Below are positions 1 to 10,429 of a stretch of DNA of 64,000 nt, one piece after another (the stretch's first letter is position 1; each line of letters starts with the position of its first letter). Both the position numbers and the translations under genes were made by a program. The DNA is taken from NCBI GenBank assembly GCA_031841125.1, contig CM063113.1, positions 42,686,197-42,750,196 of the forward strand, given 5' to 3'. Under the pieces are notes generated by a model. It searched no databases, was not told the DNA's origin, and saw only the letters and a list, made by a program, of their open reading frames with translations. This DNA comes from Acanthococcus lagerstroemiae. Its lineage: Eukaryota; Arthropoda; Insecta; Hemiptera; Eriococcidae.

Positions 1-537
1 TTTTGATCTTTGCCTGCCCACCATGAGCCATCCAGGTCGGCTATTTGCACTCAAGTGGTTCTTGCGACTTTCATCGATCTCTTTCACTCTGTCCAAAACC
101 TGAATAATAAGGTACGGATGATAATAATAATGAAAATGTGCGTTTAAATGAATGTACCTAATATTCGCTAGTATAAAGGTGATCCAATGAATTGGAACCA
201 TTTTGATCATTTGAGTGGCTTGGGACATTTATATAAGTGCAAATACTTTTTCAGCAGTTAGGGGATTGATCATTTTCCTCTCGCTAAATTCATTTACGTA
301 CATGTATATAGCTCCCTGCATCCGCTGTATGTAATTTAAAAGTCTTCTGCGGAAGAGCACGTGTGTGTGTGTGTGGGGGGGGGGGGAAGCTTATTTACTC
401 TAACTAACATTTATACAATTTTATCAGCGGTGACGTCATAACTCGCGAAAATGTGTCAATATCCAACGTCATCTCGGGGTTGAAAATGGCGCAAATAATA
501 ATACCCAACATTGCGAAACCGCTAATTCGCTGGCCCC
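1..537. other. Intron/upstream sequence, no gene seen
   Basis: No exon, RNA gene or recognisable mobile element is visible apart from the GT/G microsatellite at 361-386. The stretch lies upstream of the first recognised ey exon and is presumably intron. The 12-bp word CGCTGGCCCCCT at 528-539 recurs at 1084-1095 and acts as the left copy of a target-site duplication for the SINE plus foldback compound that follows. Confidence 0.5.
361..386. repeat. GT dinucleotide run followed by poly-G
   Basis: About seven GT units are followed directly by twelve G residues. It is a simple-sequence repeat with no associated feature. Confidence 0.9.
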
Positions 538-735
538 CTCTTTTCTAATTGTACTCTCAACCCAAGCCATGGAATTCGCCCTTTCACGTCGAGGAGGCTG
601 TTAGAGCTGTCTTAGCCCTCTTCTCTTCTTGTCGAAAAACCGGCCTAGGTCGAAATATCGCGAGTTTCAGCGTGGAATCGAACCCGGGACCTCCGGATTC
701 CGAGACCAGCGTGCTATCCATTCGGCCCCAAACCC
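538..735 (-). mobile_element. tRNA-derived SINE, copy 1
   Basis: Read on the minus strand this matches the SINE seen whole at 55437-55655. It has a tRNA-like head with a TCGATTCCA-type B box, the conserved body words CCTAGGCCGG and AGAGGGCTAAGACAG, and a tail near AATTAGAAAAG. The A box is altered (GGCCGAATGG). A 12-bp direct repeat abuts the tail side (528-539) but its partner (1084-1095) lies beyond the neighbouring foldback, so that foldback sits between the SINE head and the right target-site copy. Confidence 0.85.
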
Positions 736-769
736 CTATATCATGCTGAGTGCACCGGTTCTCGCTTGC

Positions 770-1083
770 CCGTAGACCTTTTATAGTTAATATAGACAGC
801 GCTTCGTGATAAGAAGTGCTTGGCATACATATGAAGAATAAGTGGAGTGGCAATTCGGCTAAATGGAATTTTATCATTATAATCTGCTTTCATCCCATGT
901 TTCACAATTATTTTCTTTTAAAATAGTCATAGACATAAAAGAAAATAATCGTGAAAAATGGGATGAAAACAGATTATAATGATAAAATTTCTTTTAGTCC
1001 AGTGGCCTCTCCACTTATTCTCCATATGTATGCCCAGTACTTCTTATCACTAAGCTCAGTCTATATTAACTATAAAATCTATG
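770..1083. mobile_element. Long inverted-repeat (foldback) element, 314 bp
   Basis: The left arm (770-920) and right arm (about 934-1083) are reverse complements. They are nearly perfect next to the loop (TTTTATCATTATAATCTG at 870-887 against its complement near 971-988) and roughly 80% further out (TTTTATAGTTAATATAGAC against GTCTATATTAACTATAAAA). The loop is only about 14 bp. No coding capacity is seen. It could be a MITE or a local inverted duplication. Transcribed within ey pre-mRNA it would form a hairpin of about 150 bp. Confidence 0.85.
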
Positions 1084-1095
1084 CGCTGGCCCCCT

Positions 1096-1701
1096 GGAGG
1101 CAGTATAAAATTCAAGTATACCCTCGGGTTAAGCATTACCTTGAGAATTAGCACACTGAACGTGACTCCGAATCCATTCATAGCAACCGATGGAATTGGG
1201 CAGCTTATAGTTTCACCGACCACCGATGAGGAATCTCGAAGCCACAGAGAGCTTTCTAAACATGTATACCTATACGGACTATATACATAATTATATGAGC
1301 CAACCTGAATCCAGCTTCTCCCTGGCTCGAACCATCATCTCCGATAAACTGGATACGACTTGTCAACGTACTTTGTACCAGCTTCACCGACGACCTTTAT
1401 TCTGGCTCAGTTTTCCAACCAACGCCTGTCAAACCGAAGTCGTCGGTTTCCACTCCTCAGAACACCCATGATCGTTTTCGGAATATCCGATAACGTAATT
1501 TCAAGTTCATTCTAATACCGAGTTTGTTTTTTTACCTTATACCGCCTGCCGCATCGATATTCCTCTCAAATTACAACCTGTTTAGGAAATTCATTTTTTC
1601 GTTTTTACTGTTTGTTGTTACTTTTTGTATATCTTTTTTTTAAATATATATATATTCTTTCCTCGATATTTTACCTTATTATTATTTTTTTCTGTCGAAA
1701 G
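1096..1701 (+). other. Intron ending in ey splice acceptor
   Basis: This is intronic sequence with no recognised element. The last 30 bases form a pyrimidine-rich tract (TTATTATTTTTTTCTGTC) and end in the acceptor AAAG at 1698-1701, directly before the paired-box exon. Confidence 0.7.
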
Positions 1702-1882
1702 GTATTACGAAACTGGTTCGATAAGGCCGAGGGCGATTGGCGGCTCAAAACCTAGAGTAGCCACGGCGGAAGTAGTCGCTAAAATTTCATCTTATAAGCG
1801 AGAATGCCCGTCCATATTTGCGTGGGAAATCAGAGACAGATTGCTGCAGGAAGGCGTCTGTACCAACGATAACATACCAAGT
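1702..1882 (+). CDS. Pax6/eyeless paired-domain exon (PAI-RED junction), partial gene
   Basis: The exon encodes one nucleotide completing an Arg codon and then 60 residues starting [19 protein letters not shown] and ending VCTNDNIPS. This is the part of the paired domain after the PAI helices: the linker [15 protein letters not shown] that lies in the DNA minor groove, then the first RED helices with the signature [18 protein letters not shown]. The protein is a nuclear transcription factor at the top of the eye-specification network. The residues VATAEVV and LLQE favour eyeless over twin of eyeless, which has different residues there. Acceptor AG is at 1700-1701 and the donor GTAAGT at 1883-1888. 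The exon enters needing one base and ends in phase 0, which fits the downstream exon at 21832. An open frame continues on both sides only by chance, so splicing, not the local ATG at 1625, defines the limits. Confidence 0.95.
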
Positions 1883-2844
1883 GTAAGTACATTTTCAATA
1901 TTTTTGGACCCCGAGTTGTGTACAAGTTTGGTATTTCATAAGGGTATCTCTGTGATTCGTTTTTATTGTGTAACGACCGTGTAGAGGTGGCCGTGGATTA
2001 ACACGTAAGCATGGGAAGCATTTGCTTAGGACGCGGAAAAGAGAAGGGCGCCATCAGGGGGCGAAAAAAAATTTCAACACGAACACAGAGCGGTATAGTG
2101 CCCGTCAACATATTCCTTAAAGTCCCCATTCCTAAGAAATTCCCTTTACGAGGCGCAAAGCGTGTGCGCGCCGATAGAGCTCGCTGAGGGCGCCAATTTT
2201 GATCTTGCTTTTCCTACGCCAGAAAGGGTTAATCCGCCTCATTTCGATTTTCTGGTTTCAGTAGTTTTCAAATGTGAGTATAATGTACCGATCACGCCGC
2301 GAACTGACGACTTTTTTCCACAGACCATAACTTCAACGCAAATTATCAAATCACCCTGATATCACAGATGAAAGCCACAGGCTTCTACTACAAGGCTGAT
2401 AAAAAATGGAGCCCGCTTTGTAATAACACTTTGAAGTTGAAGGGAAAATGATCAGTGATTGACACGTGACCAATAACGGGCATTTTACCTTATTGAGGGC
2501 GTACTTCATTAAACAATGTCCAGAACTTCCTTTCAGTCGGATAGGAGTCGAGCAACTGACAGTAATTTTTTGAGAGTAGCCGGTTCAGTTTGAGGGCCAG
2601 GCTCTTATGAACCTTATCAAATACTTGTGTGACATCTGGGTAATGCTATTGAGCAATATTTTTTCTCTTCAAGCGCTTTTTTTGTTATTGCAGTCGCTCT
2701 GTGTACTTGATCTACAGCTGAGTGACCAGTTCTAAAGCCAAACTGGAAGTACGGAATCGCGAGCTAGGCAAAATAACGTGCAAAATTTCTGGAGGTGAAG
2801 GTAACACTATTTTCATTGCACCAATCAAGTTTTCGCTTAACGAG
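1883..2844 (+). other. ey intron, proximal part
   Basis: The stretch begins with a consensus splice donor. No further exon or mobile element is recognised up to the first CAGAAACG-bounded element. It is moderately GC-balanced and not low-complexity. Part of it (around 2030-2330) has several CpGs and may be host unique sequence. Confidence 0.5.
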
Positions 2845-3116
2845 CAGAAACGAAACTATAGGGGGTATGGGTGGTTGAAACATCCCTTCAATAATTTGAC
2901 AGTCGGCAAATTTTGAAACTGTTCATTTAAATTTTTCATTTTTTATGAATGTTGGTTTTTGTTTTTGTTTTTCCAATTAAAAAATATTTCGATTAAAAAT
3001 CTGCAAATTTTAAATTTTATAAAAATTTTGTCGGCGAATTTTTAGTTTAAAAAAAAACTTTGTCGGCAAATTTTTCTTCTCCACCTCCCCAAATTAAAAG
3101 TCAAATTTCGTTTCTG
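2845..3116. mobile_element. hAT-like MITE, CAGRAACGAAAC family, copy 1
   Basis: The left end CAGAAACGAAAC and the reverse-complemented right end CAGAAACGAAAT form short terminal inverted repeats. The interior has G-rich sequence near the left end and poly-T/A with repeated GTCGGCAAATTTT and GTCGGCGAATTTTT words. Related copies lie at 6944-7183 and 56488-56754. No 8-bp target-site duplication is visible, and copies 1 and 3 share their right-hand flank, so at least these two spread as part of a larger unit. Confidence 0.6.
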
Positions 3117-3624
3117 AAAATGGAGTACCCTGGATTCCTGTCAGAGACTAGTCCGTCAAAAGGCGAAGGTTTCAAGCTGAGTATCGAGCGTTATCTGAAA
3201 GGTTGAAACAAACCTAAAATGTGGAAGATATTTCGAAAATCTGAATGTCGGTAGCAAACGTTGAATTTCGAATTTCAATGACTATTCTACTTTTACTAGA
3301 TTCTCTGTTTGACCTAGAGCCTGAAATTTGAGAAAGTTGAACATTGTATTAAAATCTAAAAGTTGAACGCAAAAGACTTATTTTCCAATGTCACAAGCTG
3401 AATCCGATAGCAAATGTTCTATTGTTTAATTTACGGGCTTTAGTCCTGGTGAATATAGAGGGGAAATTTAGTCTGGAACAAAAGTCCAAATTCCATGTGT
3501 TTTTCCCATAAGAACGAAACGGAGCTTGTGGCACGGATTGACGGATTCCCCTAATCCAATGGACCTGAAACTTTGTAGTTTTTTTTTATTTTATTGAAAC
3601 CAAGTTAGGAGACAATTTTATTTT
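3117..3624. repeat. Interspersed repeat, left part (same family as 56755-57375)
   Basis: The sequence beginning AAAATGGAGTACCCTGGATT matches 56755-57210 almost base for base with scattered changes, including CACAAGCTGAATCCGATAGC. It is non-coding. The last 220 bases (from 3404) are duplicated again at 5979-6199, on the other side of the LINE. Confidence 0.8.
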
Positions 3625-4249
3625 ATTACAACTTTGACTGACCGTGTATGTACAATACTCTTTCCAACAATCATTTAGTGCTGTGATGTAGGTGAGCCAC
3701 CGTCTAGTCTGCTCATTTGAGGGTAAGCCCTTGACACGTTTTTCCAGTATTTTTTATTTTGGGCGTTGCTGGCCCAGCGAGGACCTGCATTCCTCTGAAT
3801 TTCGTCTAGCCATCTTGTATTAAGCCTTCCTCTGATTCTTGGGTAGTCAGCCAGCGACATGTCTCCCGGCCTCCCCTGGCTATATGGCCTGCATACTTGA
3901 ACTTGAATTTCGTGATCTGATACCCAATATCTCAGATTTTGGCTTTATTTACAATTTTCTTATTACTAATTTTGTCTTTAATTTTGATTTTCAACACGCT
4001 TTTCATCATTGAATGCTGTGTTGTTTTGCTTAAAAACTTGTTTTTTGGTTAATGGCCATCCCAATATTGGCATTATACACGTGTCCAGAACCTTCATTTT
4101 TGTGTTTAATTTTATGTTGCTTTTGAGTATGTATTTTTTCGCCCAAAATGCTTTCCAAAAATGAGATATTCTTACACTTATTTCCTTCGATGCTCCCCCC
4201 TCGAAAGAGATGTTTTGTCCTATATCTGTATTCGTCTACTTTGTTTATT

Positions 4250-4469
4250 CTCTTCTAATTTGCTGTCAGCCCCCCTCCCCGCTCTGGAATCCGCCTTTTC
4301 GAGCATTACCTCAGAGACGTCGGGGAGGCTGTTAGGGCCGTCTTAGCCCTCTTCCCTTCTGGTCGAAAACCCGGCCTAGGTCGAAATCTGGCGGGTTGCT
4401 ACGTGGGCTCGAACCCGGGACCTCCGGATTCCGAGACCAACACACTGTCCACTCGGCTAATCAGACCCC
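4250..4469 (-). mobile_element. tRNA-derived SINE, copy 2, nested in LINE
   Basis: This is a full SINE on the minus strand: head with an intact-looking B box (GGTTCGAGCCC), body, and tail ending AAATTAGAAGAG. It is flanked by the exact 14-bp duplication CTACTTTGTTTATT (4236-4249 and 4470-4483), which proves insertion as a discrete unit after the LINE had landed. LINE coding resumes on each side. Confidence 0.93.
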
Positions 4470-4874
4470 CTACTTTGTTTATTACTAGGTTGCCTATTTG
4501 GATATGATCTACATGTTTTTCACTGGTCATTATTTTGGTTTTCGACTCGTTCATGTTGAACCCCACTTCCACGCATTCTTCCCTCAGATCATTTCCGATT
4601 TTTGCTAGTTCTATTGCATTTTTTCCTATTAGTACGACATCGTCTGCAAAGCGCAGATTGTTTAGATTTTTACCACCCACACTGACTCCCATTTTTTCTT
4701 AATTCATTTTCCGAAAAATTTCCTCTAATACTGCATTAAAAATGTTTGGTGAAAGCGCTTATCCTGTTCCATCCCCCCCCCCTCCCCGCTGTATCCGGAA
4801 CATTCCGGCTTTTTTATCTATTTTTATATACATGCTTTCGAAATGTCGTATAAGTCATGCGCTACCCCGTGTCT

Positions 4875-5124
4875 CAGAGACGGATCTAGATATTTTCCAA
4901 GGAGGGTGTTTTGAAAATAAAACTCTTTCCACCTCCGCCCCCTAAAAAACCGAGATGGATGTCATTTTATATAGTTTCTGAAAACAAGTTTCATAATGTG
5001 ATTAAATCGTTTCAAAATGAACGTAAACGTTCACTACATTTTTATATAACGTGCTTTCGCAATGTTTTTTTTTATTTTTCGGCCCGAAGGGGGGTGTCCT
5101 ACCCCCTCCCCAGGTCCACCACTG
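4875..5124. mobile_element. hAT-type MITE, 250 bp, nested in LINE
   Basis: The ends CAGAGACGGATCTAG and (reverse complement) CAGTGGTGGACCTGG form terminal inverted repeats. It is flanked by an exact 8-bp duplication CCGTGTCT (4867-4874 and 5125-5132), the length expected for hAT transposases. The interior is non-coding, with G/C-rich subterminal tracts around an AT-rich core. Confidence 0.92.
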
Positions 5125-5977
5125 CCGTGTCTGCTTGCTGCTTCGAACATACTAGTGTGTGATGCCGAGCGAGGCAAATGTCTTATTACAATCGATGAAT
5201 AGAAAACCCACTGTAATATTATATTCTTTGGCCTTTTCCACTATCTGGTTAATTGTGTGTATGTGATCCGCTGTGGCAAAGCCCTTTCTAAATCTCGCCT
5301 GAGCCTCCGATTGGTCAAAGTCCAATGTGCTATATGTTCTATTTTTTATTAATATCATTAGTAGTTTGCATATTGTAGAGGAAAGGCTTATTGGTCTATA
5401 GTTGTTGATATCAGCCTCATTACCTTTTTTGTGTAGTAATATAATTTCCGTAGTTCCCTATTTTTCGGGAATATCATCGCCCCTCAAAATTTTGTTATAA
5501 ATTTTTGTCAAAAAAGGTACTGTCTCCTCGGCTAATATTTTCAACGTGTCATTATCAAGGCCATCTGGCCTCTGAGTCTTGTCACATTTTAGTTTTTTTA
5601 TGCCTTTATATACCTCATTCTCCATGAACTCCGGTTTCGGAGTATAGCCAGGGTCGGCCGTTTGTCCGGCATTCACCAACCCCCCCCCCCCCTACTTCCT
5701 CCTCTGTTTCCGAGTACAGCTTCTCATAGTATTCTGTAGCTTATTTTAGAATGCCATTTCTGATTTCTGTCATAGGTTTTTTTCCCATCACTGCCATCAC
5801 TCCCAGCTAGTTTAGAGAGTAGGTTCTTACCTTTGCTAATTGTTTTTATTGCGTATTTTGTGGACCACTTTTCCTCTAGCATTCGTCTATTATTATTATT
5901 TTTTTTTCAAATGTAGCCACGTCATTTCTGATTTCCTTTTTTATCGGTTTATTGAGTTCGACCGACTCAAATTTTTC

Positions 5978-6390
5978 TTCACAAGCTGAATCCGATAGTA
6001 AATGTTCTATTGTTTAAATTACGGGCTTTGGTCCTGGTGAATATAGGACGGAAATTTAGTCTGAAACAAAAGTTCACACTTCATGTGTTTTTCTCATAGA
6101 AACGAAAGGGAGCTTGTGGCACGGATTCCCCCAAATCCGATCGACCTGAAATTTTGTAGATTTTTTTATTTTTTTATTTTATTGGAACCAATTTAGGAGA
6201 CAAGTCAGAGGAAATTCAGAAAAAAATATCGCCAAGAGTAAATAACGACCACCTTTTATCGTGTAAAGGAGGTTGTGTGTTCCTCTCAAGTATTCCTAAC
6301 ATCTTTCCAGTTTACCTTCCCAGACTGGGTATGCGTACGAACGCAAATGTGAGTGCTTGGGGGTAAGCAGTGATGTCCCCATGAATTTAT
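5978..6390. repeat. Interspersed repeat, right part (same family as 57025-57370)
   Basis: It starts at CACAAGCTGAATCCGATAG and matches both 3404-3624 and 57025 onward, then continues through AGAGTAAATAACGACCACC and TGTGTTCCTCTCAAGTAT, words also present in the 57-kb copy. It completes the repeat interrupted by the LINE. Confidence 0.8.
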
Positions 6391-6943
6391 GAATAATTTT
6401 CCTCATTTAAAAAAAAACATCTCAGTCAAAGGTCATATTCGCTTCAAAATAGGTATAAATTCGCAATAAAACCGCAATAAATGTATAAAAAGTACAAAAA
6501 AATTTATTTTCAACAAAATGGAATAAAATTAAAAATAATTACAGACATTACAGTGGGTACAAAGGTTTATATAGTAAATACTTTTTTTTTAAATCCTGAG
6601 TATTTTTATCAGTATCAGCGTGGTAGCTTAAGGAGACGTAAAAATGTAACAGAAAAAAAATATTATGCAATAATTAACAACACTATAAAATTACAACAGG
6701 GACCAATAGTAACGCTGAAGTCAGACTTTTTTGCATTATACTTTTCAAAGTCTAATCATCGACTAGTATCTTGATGAATTTTTGATTTTACAAGAATGAA
6801 TTTTGTTTATTTTAGGTAATTTCTCGAAGAGGGGCTGAGCCCTTCCTCGATTTTCCTAAAAATTCTTGAAACGGGGCTGAGCCTCGGTAGCCCCCCGTCC
6901 CACATGGGAACATCCCTGGGGGTAAGGTTCCAATCTGCATTTG
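6391..6943. other. AT-rich intron, no feature seen
   Basis: This is an AT-rich stretch with poly-A/T runs and no recognisable gene. A local 35-bp GC-rich near-duplication (GAGGGGCTGAGCC and ACGGGGCTGAGCC, 6829-6881) is present. Confidence 0.5.
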
Positions 6944-7183
6944 CAGGAACGAAACAAGGGGGGTGAAACGACCACCAATAATTTGACAATTGGCAAATTT
7001 TGAAACTGTTCATTTTCTAAGAAGTTGGTTTGTTTATTCATTTTTTTTTTTCGATTAAAAAATCGGCAAATTTTCAAATTTTTTAAAAATTTTGTCGGCG
7101 AATTTTTATAGTTTTCTAAAAATATTTGTCGGTAAATTTTTCTTCTCCACCCTCAAACTGAAAACGTCAAGTTTTGTCTCTTG
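6944..7183. mobile_element. hAT-like MITE, CAGRAACGAAAC family, copy 2
   Basis: The left end is CAGGAACGAAACAAGGGG. The interior carries the family words AATTTGACAATTGGCAAATT and TTTGTCGGCGAATTTTTA. The right end is degenerate (GTTTTGTCTCTTG). Unlike copies 1 and 3 it lacks the shared AAAATGGAGTACCC flank, so it is an independent insertion. Confidence 0.6.
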
Positions 7184-8907
7184 TTAACGAGATTGCATCT
7201 AGGGAAGTTCTACTGTAAGCGAATTTTTTATTCTGAAATTTTCAAGTTCTACCGACTGGTTATACCGGAATACGCCGAGAGTCGACTTTTGAAACAGCAT
7301 TAAAGGAACCTCTCCTCCCCCTTCAGCCCTGGTCGTTTGAAATTGAAAGCAGGAAATAAACAAACATCGCGAGCAGACAATGTGGGGCAAATTTCCTTCG
7401 TTCGCCTCGCACCGCTAAATCATTTAGCGGCTGTCCGGAAAATTTAAAATCGCGGCTAACGAAAGCGTCACGTAGCGTAAAACGGAGAAGATAAAAGCAA
7501 CAATCGAGCCCCGCGCGCCGTCGGCGGTCGTCACGCGGCGCGGCGGCGCTGGAAAATTCGTCGAGCCGCGCCGTAAATCACGGAGCTTAAAATTCCCCGA
7601 AACTGTGTTCGTGTGTACATTCGAGCCGCACCGAATCGCGATACTAAATAGGAGCTTTCGTTTTTAGCTTTCTCGTCCCGCCGGCTAATTCTCGTTCCGT
7701 ATTTTTAAATACTCCTTTGCGCGGTCCGCTGTGCCGCCGCGCGTTCACAGGAAGCGGGGACCGGCACCGCGAAAAAGGGAGGTGACGGAGTCGCGAAGTT
7801 GGAACAGTTACGGGCAGAGAGCCGAAGAAAAAAAGAGGGTCTCGTAGACCATCCTTTTCTCTGCAACAAATCAGATAGTGCACGCTTGAGCGAGCGCACG
7901 CAACTTCCAATCAATGTGTACATTGCGGCTACATTACTCATCTCGCGCAGATGAGAGAGAAAGAGAAAGGAAAACTCTCTTACCCAGCTCTCCGTGCGGC
8001 GCTCTCGGGCTGTATACGGGAGAAGATATAAATACGGCGCGCGGTCTCTCTTCCTCTAACCAAATGATGTTTAACGCGTTTATACACACATTTACCACGC
8101 CCCGATGAGCACCATCTTCCTAAATTTCAACGGGCTGGGCCGGCATTTTCGCTCGTTCTATCTCTCTCTCGTTTATTATTATTTTACACGCGGCGTATGT
8201 ATGTACGGCGACGCGCGACGCGATGCCGGTGTCGGCTTACGTGCGTGCGCGACGCGTCGATAAAACGTACGCGAGTAAATAGCGATAATTAACGCGGCAG
8301 TTTAACGTCAAAGACGGACATTTTTCACCGGGTTAGCGAACCCGCTGCGACTGCGAAATGACGGATTTGGGTTAGCGGTAATTAACGGCGGCACATCCGA
8401 TCCTGCAGTCTGTCGAGCGAAATAAAGGAGTCGAGTATAGATATATAGGTATAGTTACCGGAGCATGCAGAGGAGACGTGTAAATCGAGTAAGCCCATTC
8501 CGCGAAGATCAAGAGGCAAGTGCAACGCGCAGTCCTCGTCAAATCTAGTGAGAAACAAACCATGAGCCGATCGCTCATTGCAACAGGGCTTCTGCACGGT
8601 AGAGAAAGATTGAAAAACTCAGGCAGGATTACCTTCGCGTGAAACGCGATTTCTTTGCCTTCATACGGGGGCGAAATGGGGACCAGACAGGCCACCGGGA
8701 AAATCAGCTTTGCAGGCCATCGCAGTACAAATCGCTGGGCGATATCCCATCCTACAGAACGTAATGAAGAAGAAAAATAAAATTTAGGTCTATACTATTT
8801 CGGAAAGAGAAAGGATAGAGGTTGGAAATTGGTTCGATTTTGTCAAGAAAATAATTAAAAAGTTCTTAACACCTAAGAGCCTTTTCACAACAAATGTTGG
8901 ATATCGG
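7184..8907 (+). other. CpG-rich unique intron block
   Basis: From about 7390 the sequence changes to high CpG (GCGCGCCGTCGGCGG and GCGGCGCGGCGGCGC near 7516-7550, several GACGCG words near 8210-8260) with no repeat-family match elsewhere in the window. Overlapping open frames here on both strands (for example 7644-7941 minus, 8372-8695 minus) have no recognised domain and are compositional. Its low repeat content inside an otherwise repeat-filled ey intron makes it a candidate regulatory region or an unrecognised alternative promoter. Confidence 0.45.
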
Positions 8908-8984
8908 CAGGGGCGAAAATAGAACGAACTTTAGGGGGGCTGAAGCCCCGGAGCCTAAAATCTTCTATTACAAAGATGAATGTA

Positions 8985-9065
8985 TGTCTGTCTGTCTGTG
9001 TATGTCCGTCATATTTCCATGGAAACTTCTATAAATGTATGTATGTGTGTGTGTGTGTGTGTCTT
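8985..9065. repeat. TGTC/GT microsatellites
   Basis: TCTG and GT simple repeats (8985-9000 and 9035-9065) lie either side of a TTTCCATGGAAA palindrome. Confidence 0.8.
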
Positions 9066-9600
9066 GTGTCTGTCTGACCTTCATATTTCCGGAAATTTCC
9101 ATTAATAACACGGCTGCAGGCACTACACTGTTTATCTGATCGCCATGAGACTTTGGGAAGTTTTTCAGTACACTCCCGCAAAGGTTTCTGGGGGATAATA
9201 GTGGAGGTGGAGGTATTCTCCCCAACAAACTCCCGTTGCTATGACGTCGTACTACTGGTATACTTGAGCGAAAACCGTGCCTCAGTGGTTGATATTTCCA
9301 TGGAAATCTAACAACACGACTACAAACTGCAGATGTCTCCTGCAGAGACACATATTGTAACATTTTATATTATGCTTTTGTACCCTAATAAAAATAGTTT
9401 CCATGGAAATTTCTATCAACAACACGGCTGCAGATTGTAGTCGCGCTGGGCGCAGCAAAGATCAAGATCAATGAGCATATGGCTGGAAGAAAAATAAATT
9501 TCCATGGAAATGTTAACCACTGAACTGAATGGGACCCATTTATCGGCCCACAATGGTAATGTTGAATTCACGAAAGAAATATGCTGTTTGCACGAAATAT
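9066..9600. repeat. CCATGG-repeat family, cluster 1
   Basis: Repeated words are TTTCCATGGAAAT, AACAACACGGCTGCAGA, GCGCAGCAAAGATCAAGATC and AACCACTGAACTGAA. The same words, in the same order, recur at 10430-10830, 22575-22740, 29755-30215 and partly at 61382-61490. The family is non-coding, with units of roughly 100-150 bp centred on a 12-bp palindrome. It is not recognised as a named element. Confidence 0.7.
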
Positions 9601-10047
9601 ACATATAAATGACAAGCGCAGTAACAAGTACAAAACAGAAAAAGAAAGAGTTTGAAGAAAAAATTAAACTTCAGAACGCAGTATAATTCACTTACACGAT
9701 AAAATAAAATACGCCCGGAATTTTAATACCTTCTACACACAATGAAAAAATGAGACACGATATTACTGCGCCGGAAATAAAAAGTTCAAATTCTCGGCCT
9801 CCATCATACTTGCCACAAATTTACAATTGCGCACAAATTAATGTCAAAATCAAATTTTGGAGCAATAAAAATCTATGAATCGATTCTCCCCCTCCTCAGG
9901 AGCCACAAATTTAGATTAAGAGCCAAACCGATATCAAAAACGAATTCGTTGAGTTCGAAACCCCTCGATGATCTCGATGGGGTCATTCGCATAAATAATA
10001 GGTCTAAAAATTCCTAATGTACTGTAATAAAGGGTAATTTTTACACG
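9601..10047. other. Intron sequence, no feature seen
   Basis: AT-rich, non-coding in all frames beyond chance, and with no match to other parts of the window that I could see. Confidence 0.4.
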
Positions 10048-10112
10048 CCCACTCTTTTTTGTTCTCTCAACCGAAGCCCTGAAATCCGTCCTTTCGAGCA
10101 TTACCTCAGAGC
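10048..10112 (-). mobile_element. SINE 3'-end fragment
   Basis: The sequence CTCTCAACCGAAGCCCTG followed by TTTCGAGCATTACCTCAGAG matches the 3' third of the SINE on the minus strand. The tRNA-like head is missing. Confidence 0.8.
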
Positions 10113-10429
10113 TCCCCTCTATGGCGTTTCTAGAGTACTTACCGAAAAATTCTTAATGATCGTTTTTATAGAAAATTGGATCCCTCTTAAACTCATGGAT
10201 CTCCTATCTCCACGAGTCTGTACGTTATCTGCGATGACGTATAATTTTTGTGTTTAAACAACATAATATACCGTATGCAAGTCATTTCGTGATATCGATT
10301 TTAAAACTCGTAATTTAAACTTTTTTTTTCGTGGCTTCACATTTCGTTCAATCACACATTCTATTTCGTGCTATTTAATACTTCCCGAACTGAATTGTCA
10401 TCATGAAGAGCTAAATCATACGGACTGGC

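Larger units (their letters stand above)
3625..5977 (-). pseudogene. Degraded non-LTR retrotransposon (LINE) reverse transcriptase
   Basis: Minus-strand translation gives dispersed pieces of one LINE polymerase in the right order. Connector sequence (EEKWSTKYAIKTISKGKNL) lies near 5735-5890. An RT amino part (KKLKCDKTQRPDGLDNDTLK) is at 5458-5679. RT palm (ARFRKGFATADHIHTINQI, LFIDCNK) is at 5152-5358. The catalytic box FADDVVLIGKNA lies in 4484-4692, and the C-terminal signature NTRWLDEIQRNAGPRW at 3675-3860. Stops, frameshifts and two nested insertions (4250-4469, 4875-5124) break it. The endonuclease end was not found, so it is probably 5'-truncated. The style resembles RTE/Jockey-group insect LINEs; the clade is not assigned. 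A roughly 220-bp imperfect duplication flanks it. Confidence 0.85.

Noticed and set aside
1625..1984. Single 119-codon gene starting at ATG 1625
   Set aside because: Only 1702-1882 matches the Pax6 paired domain. Sequence before it is pyrimidine-rich intron ending in AG, and after it comes a GTAAGT donor, so the longer frame is chance read-through.
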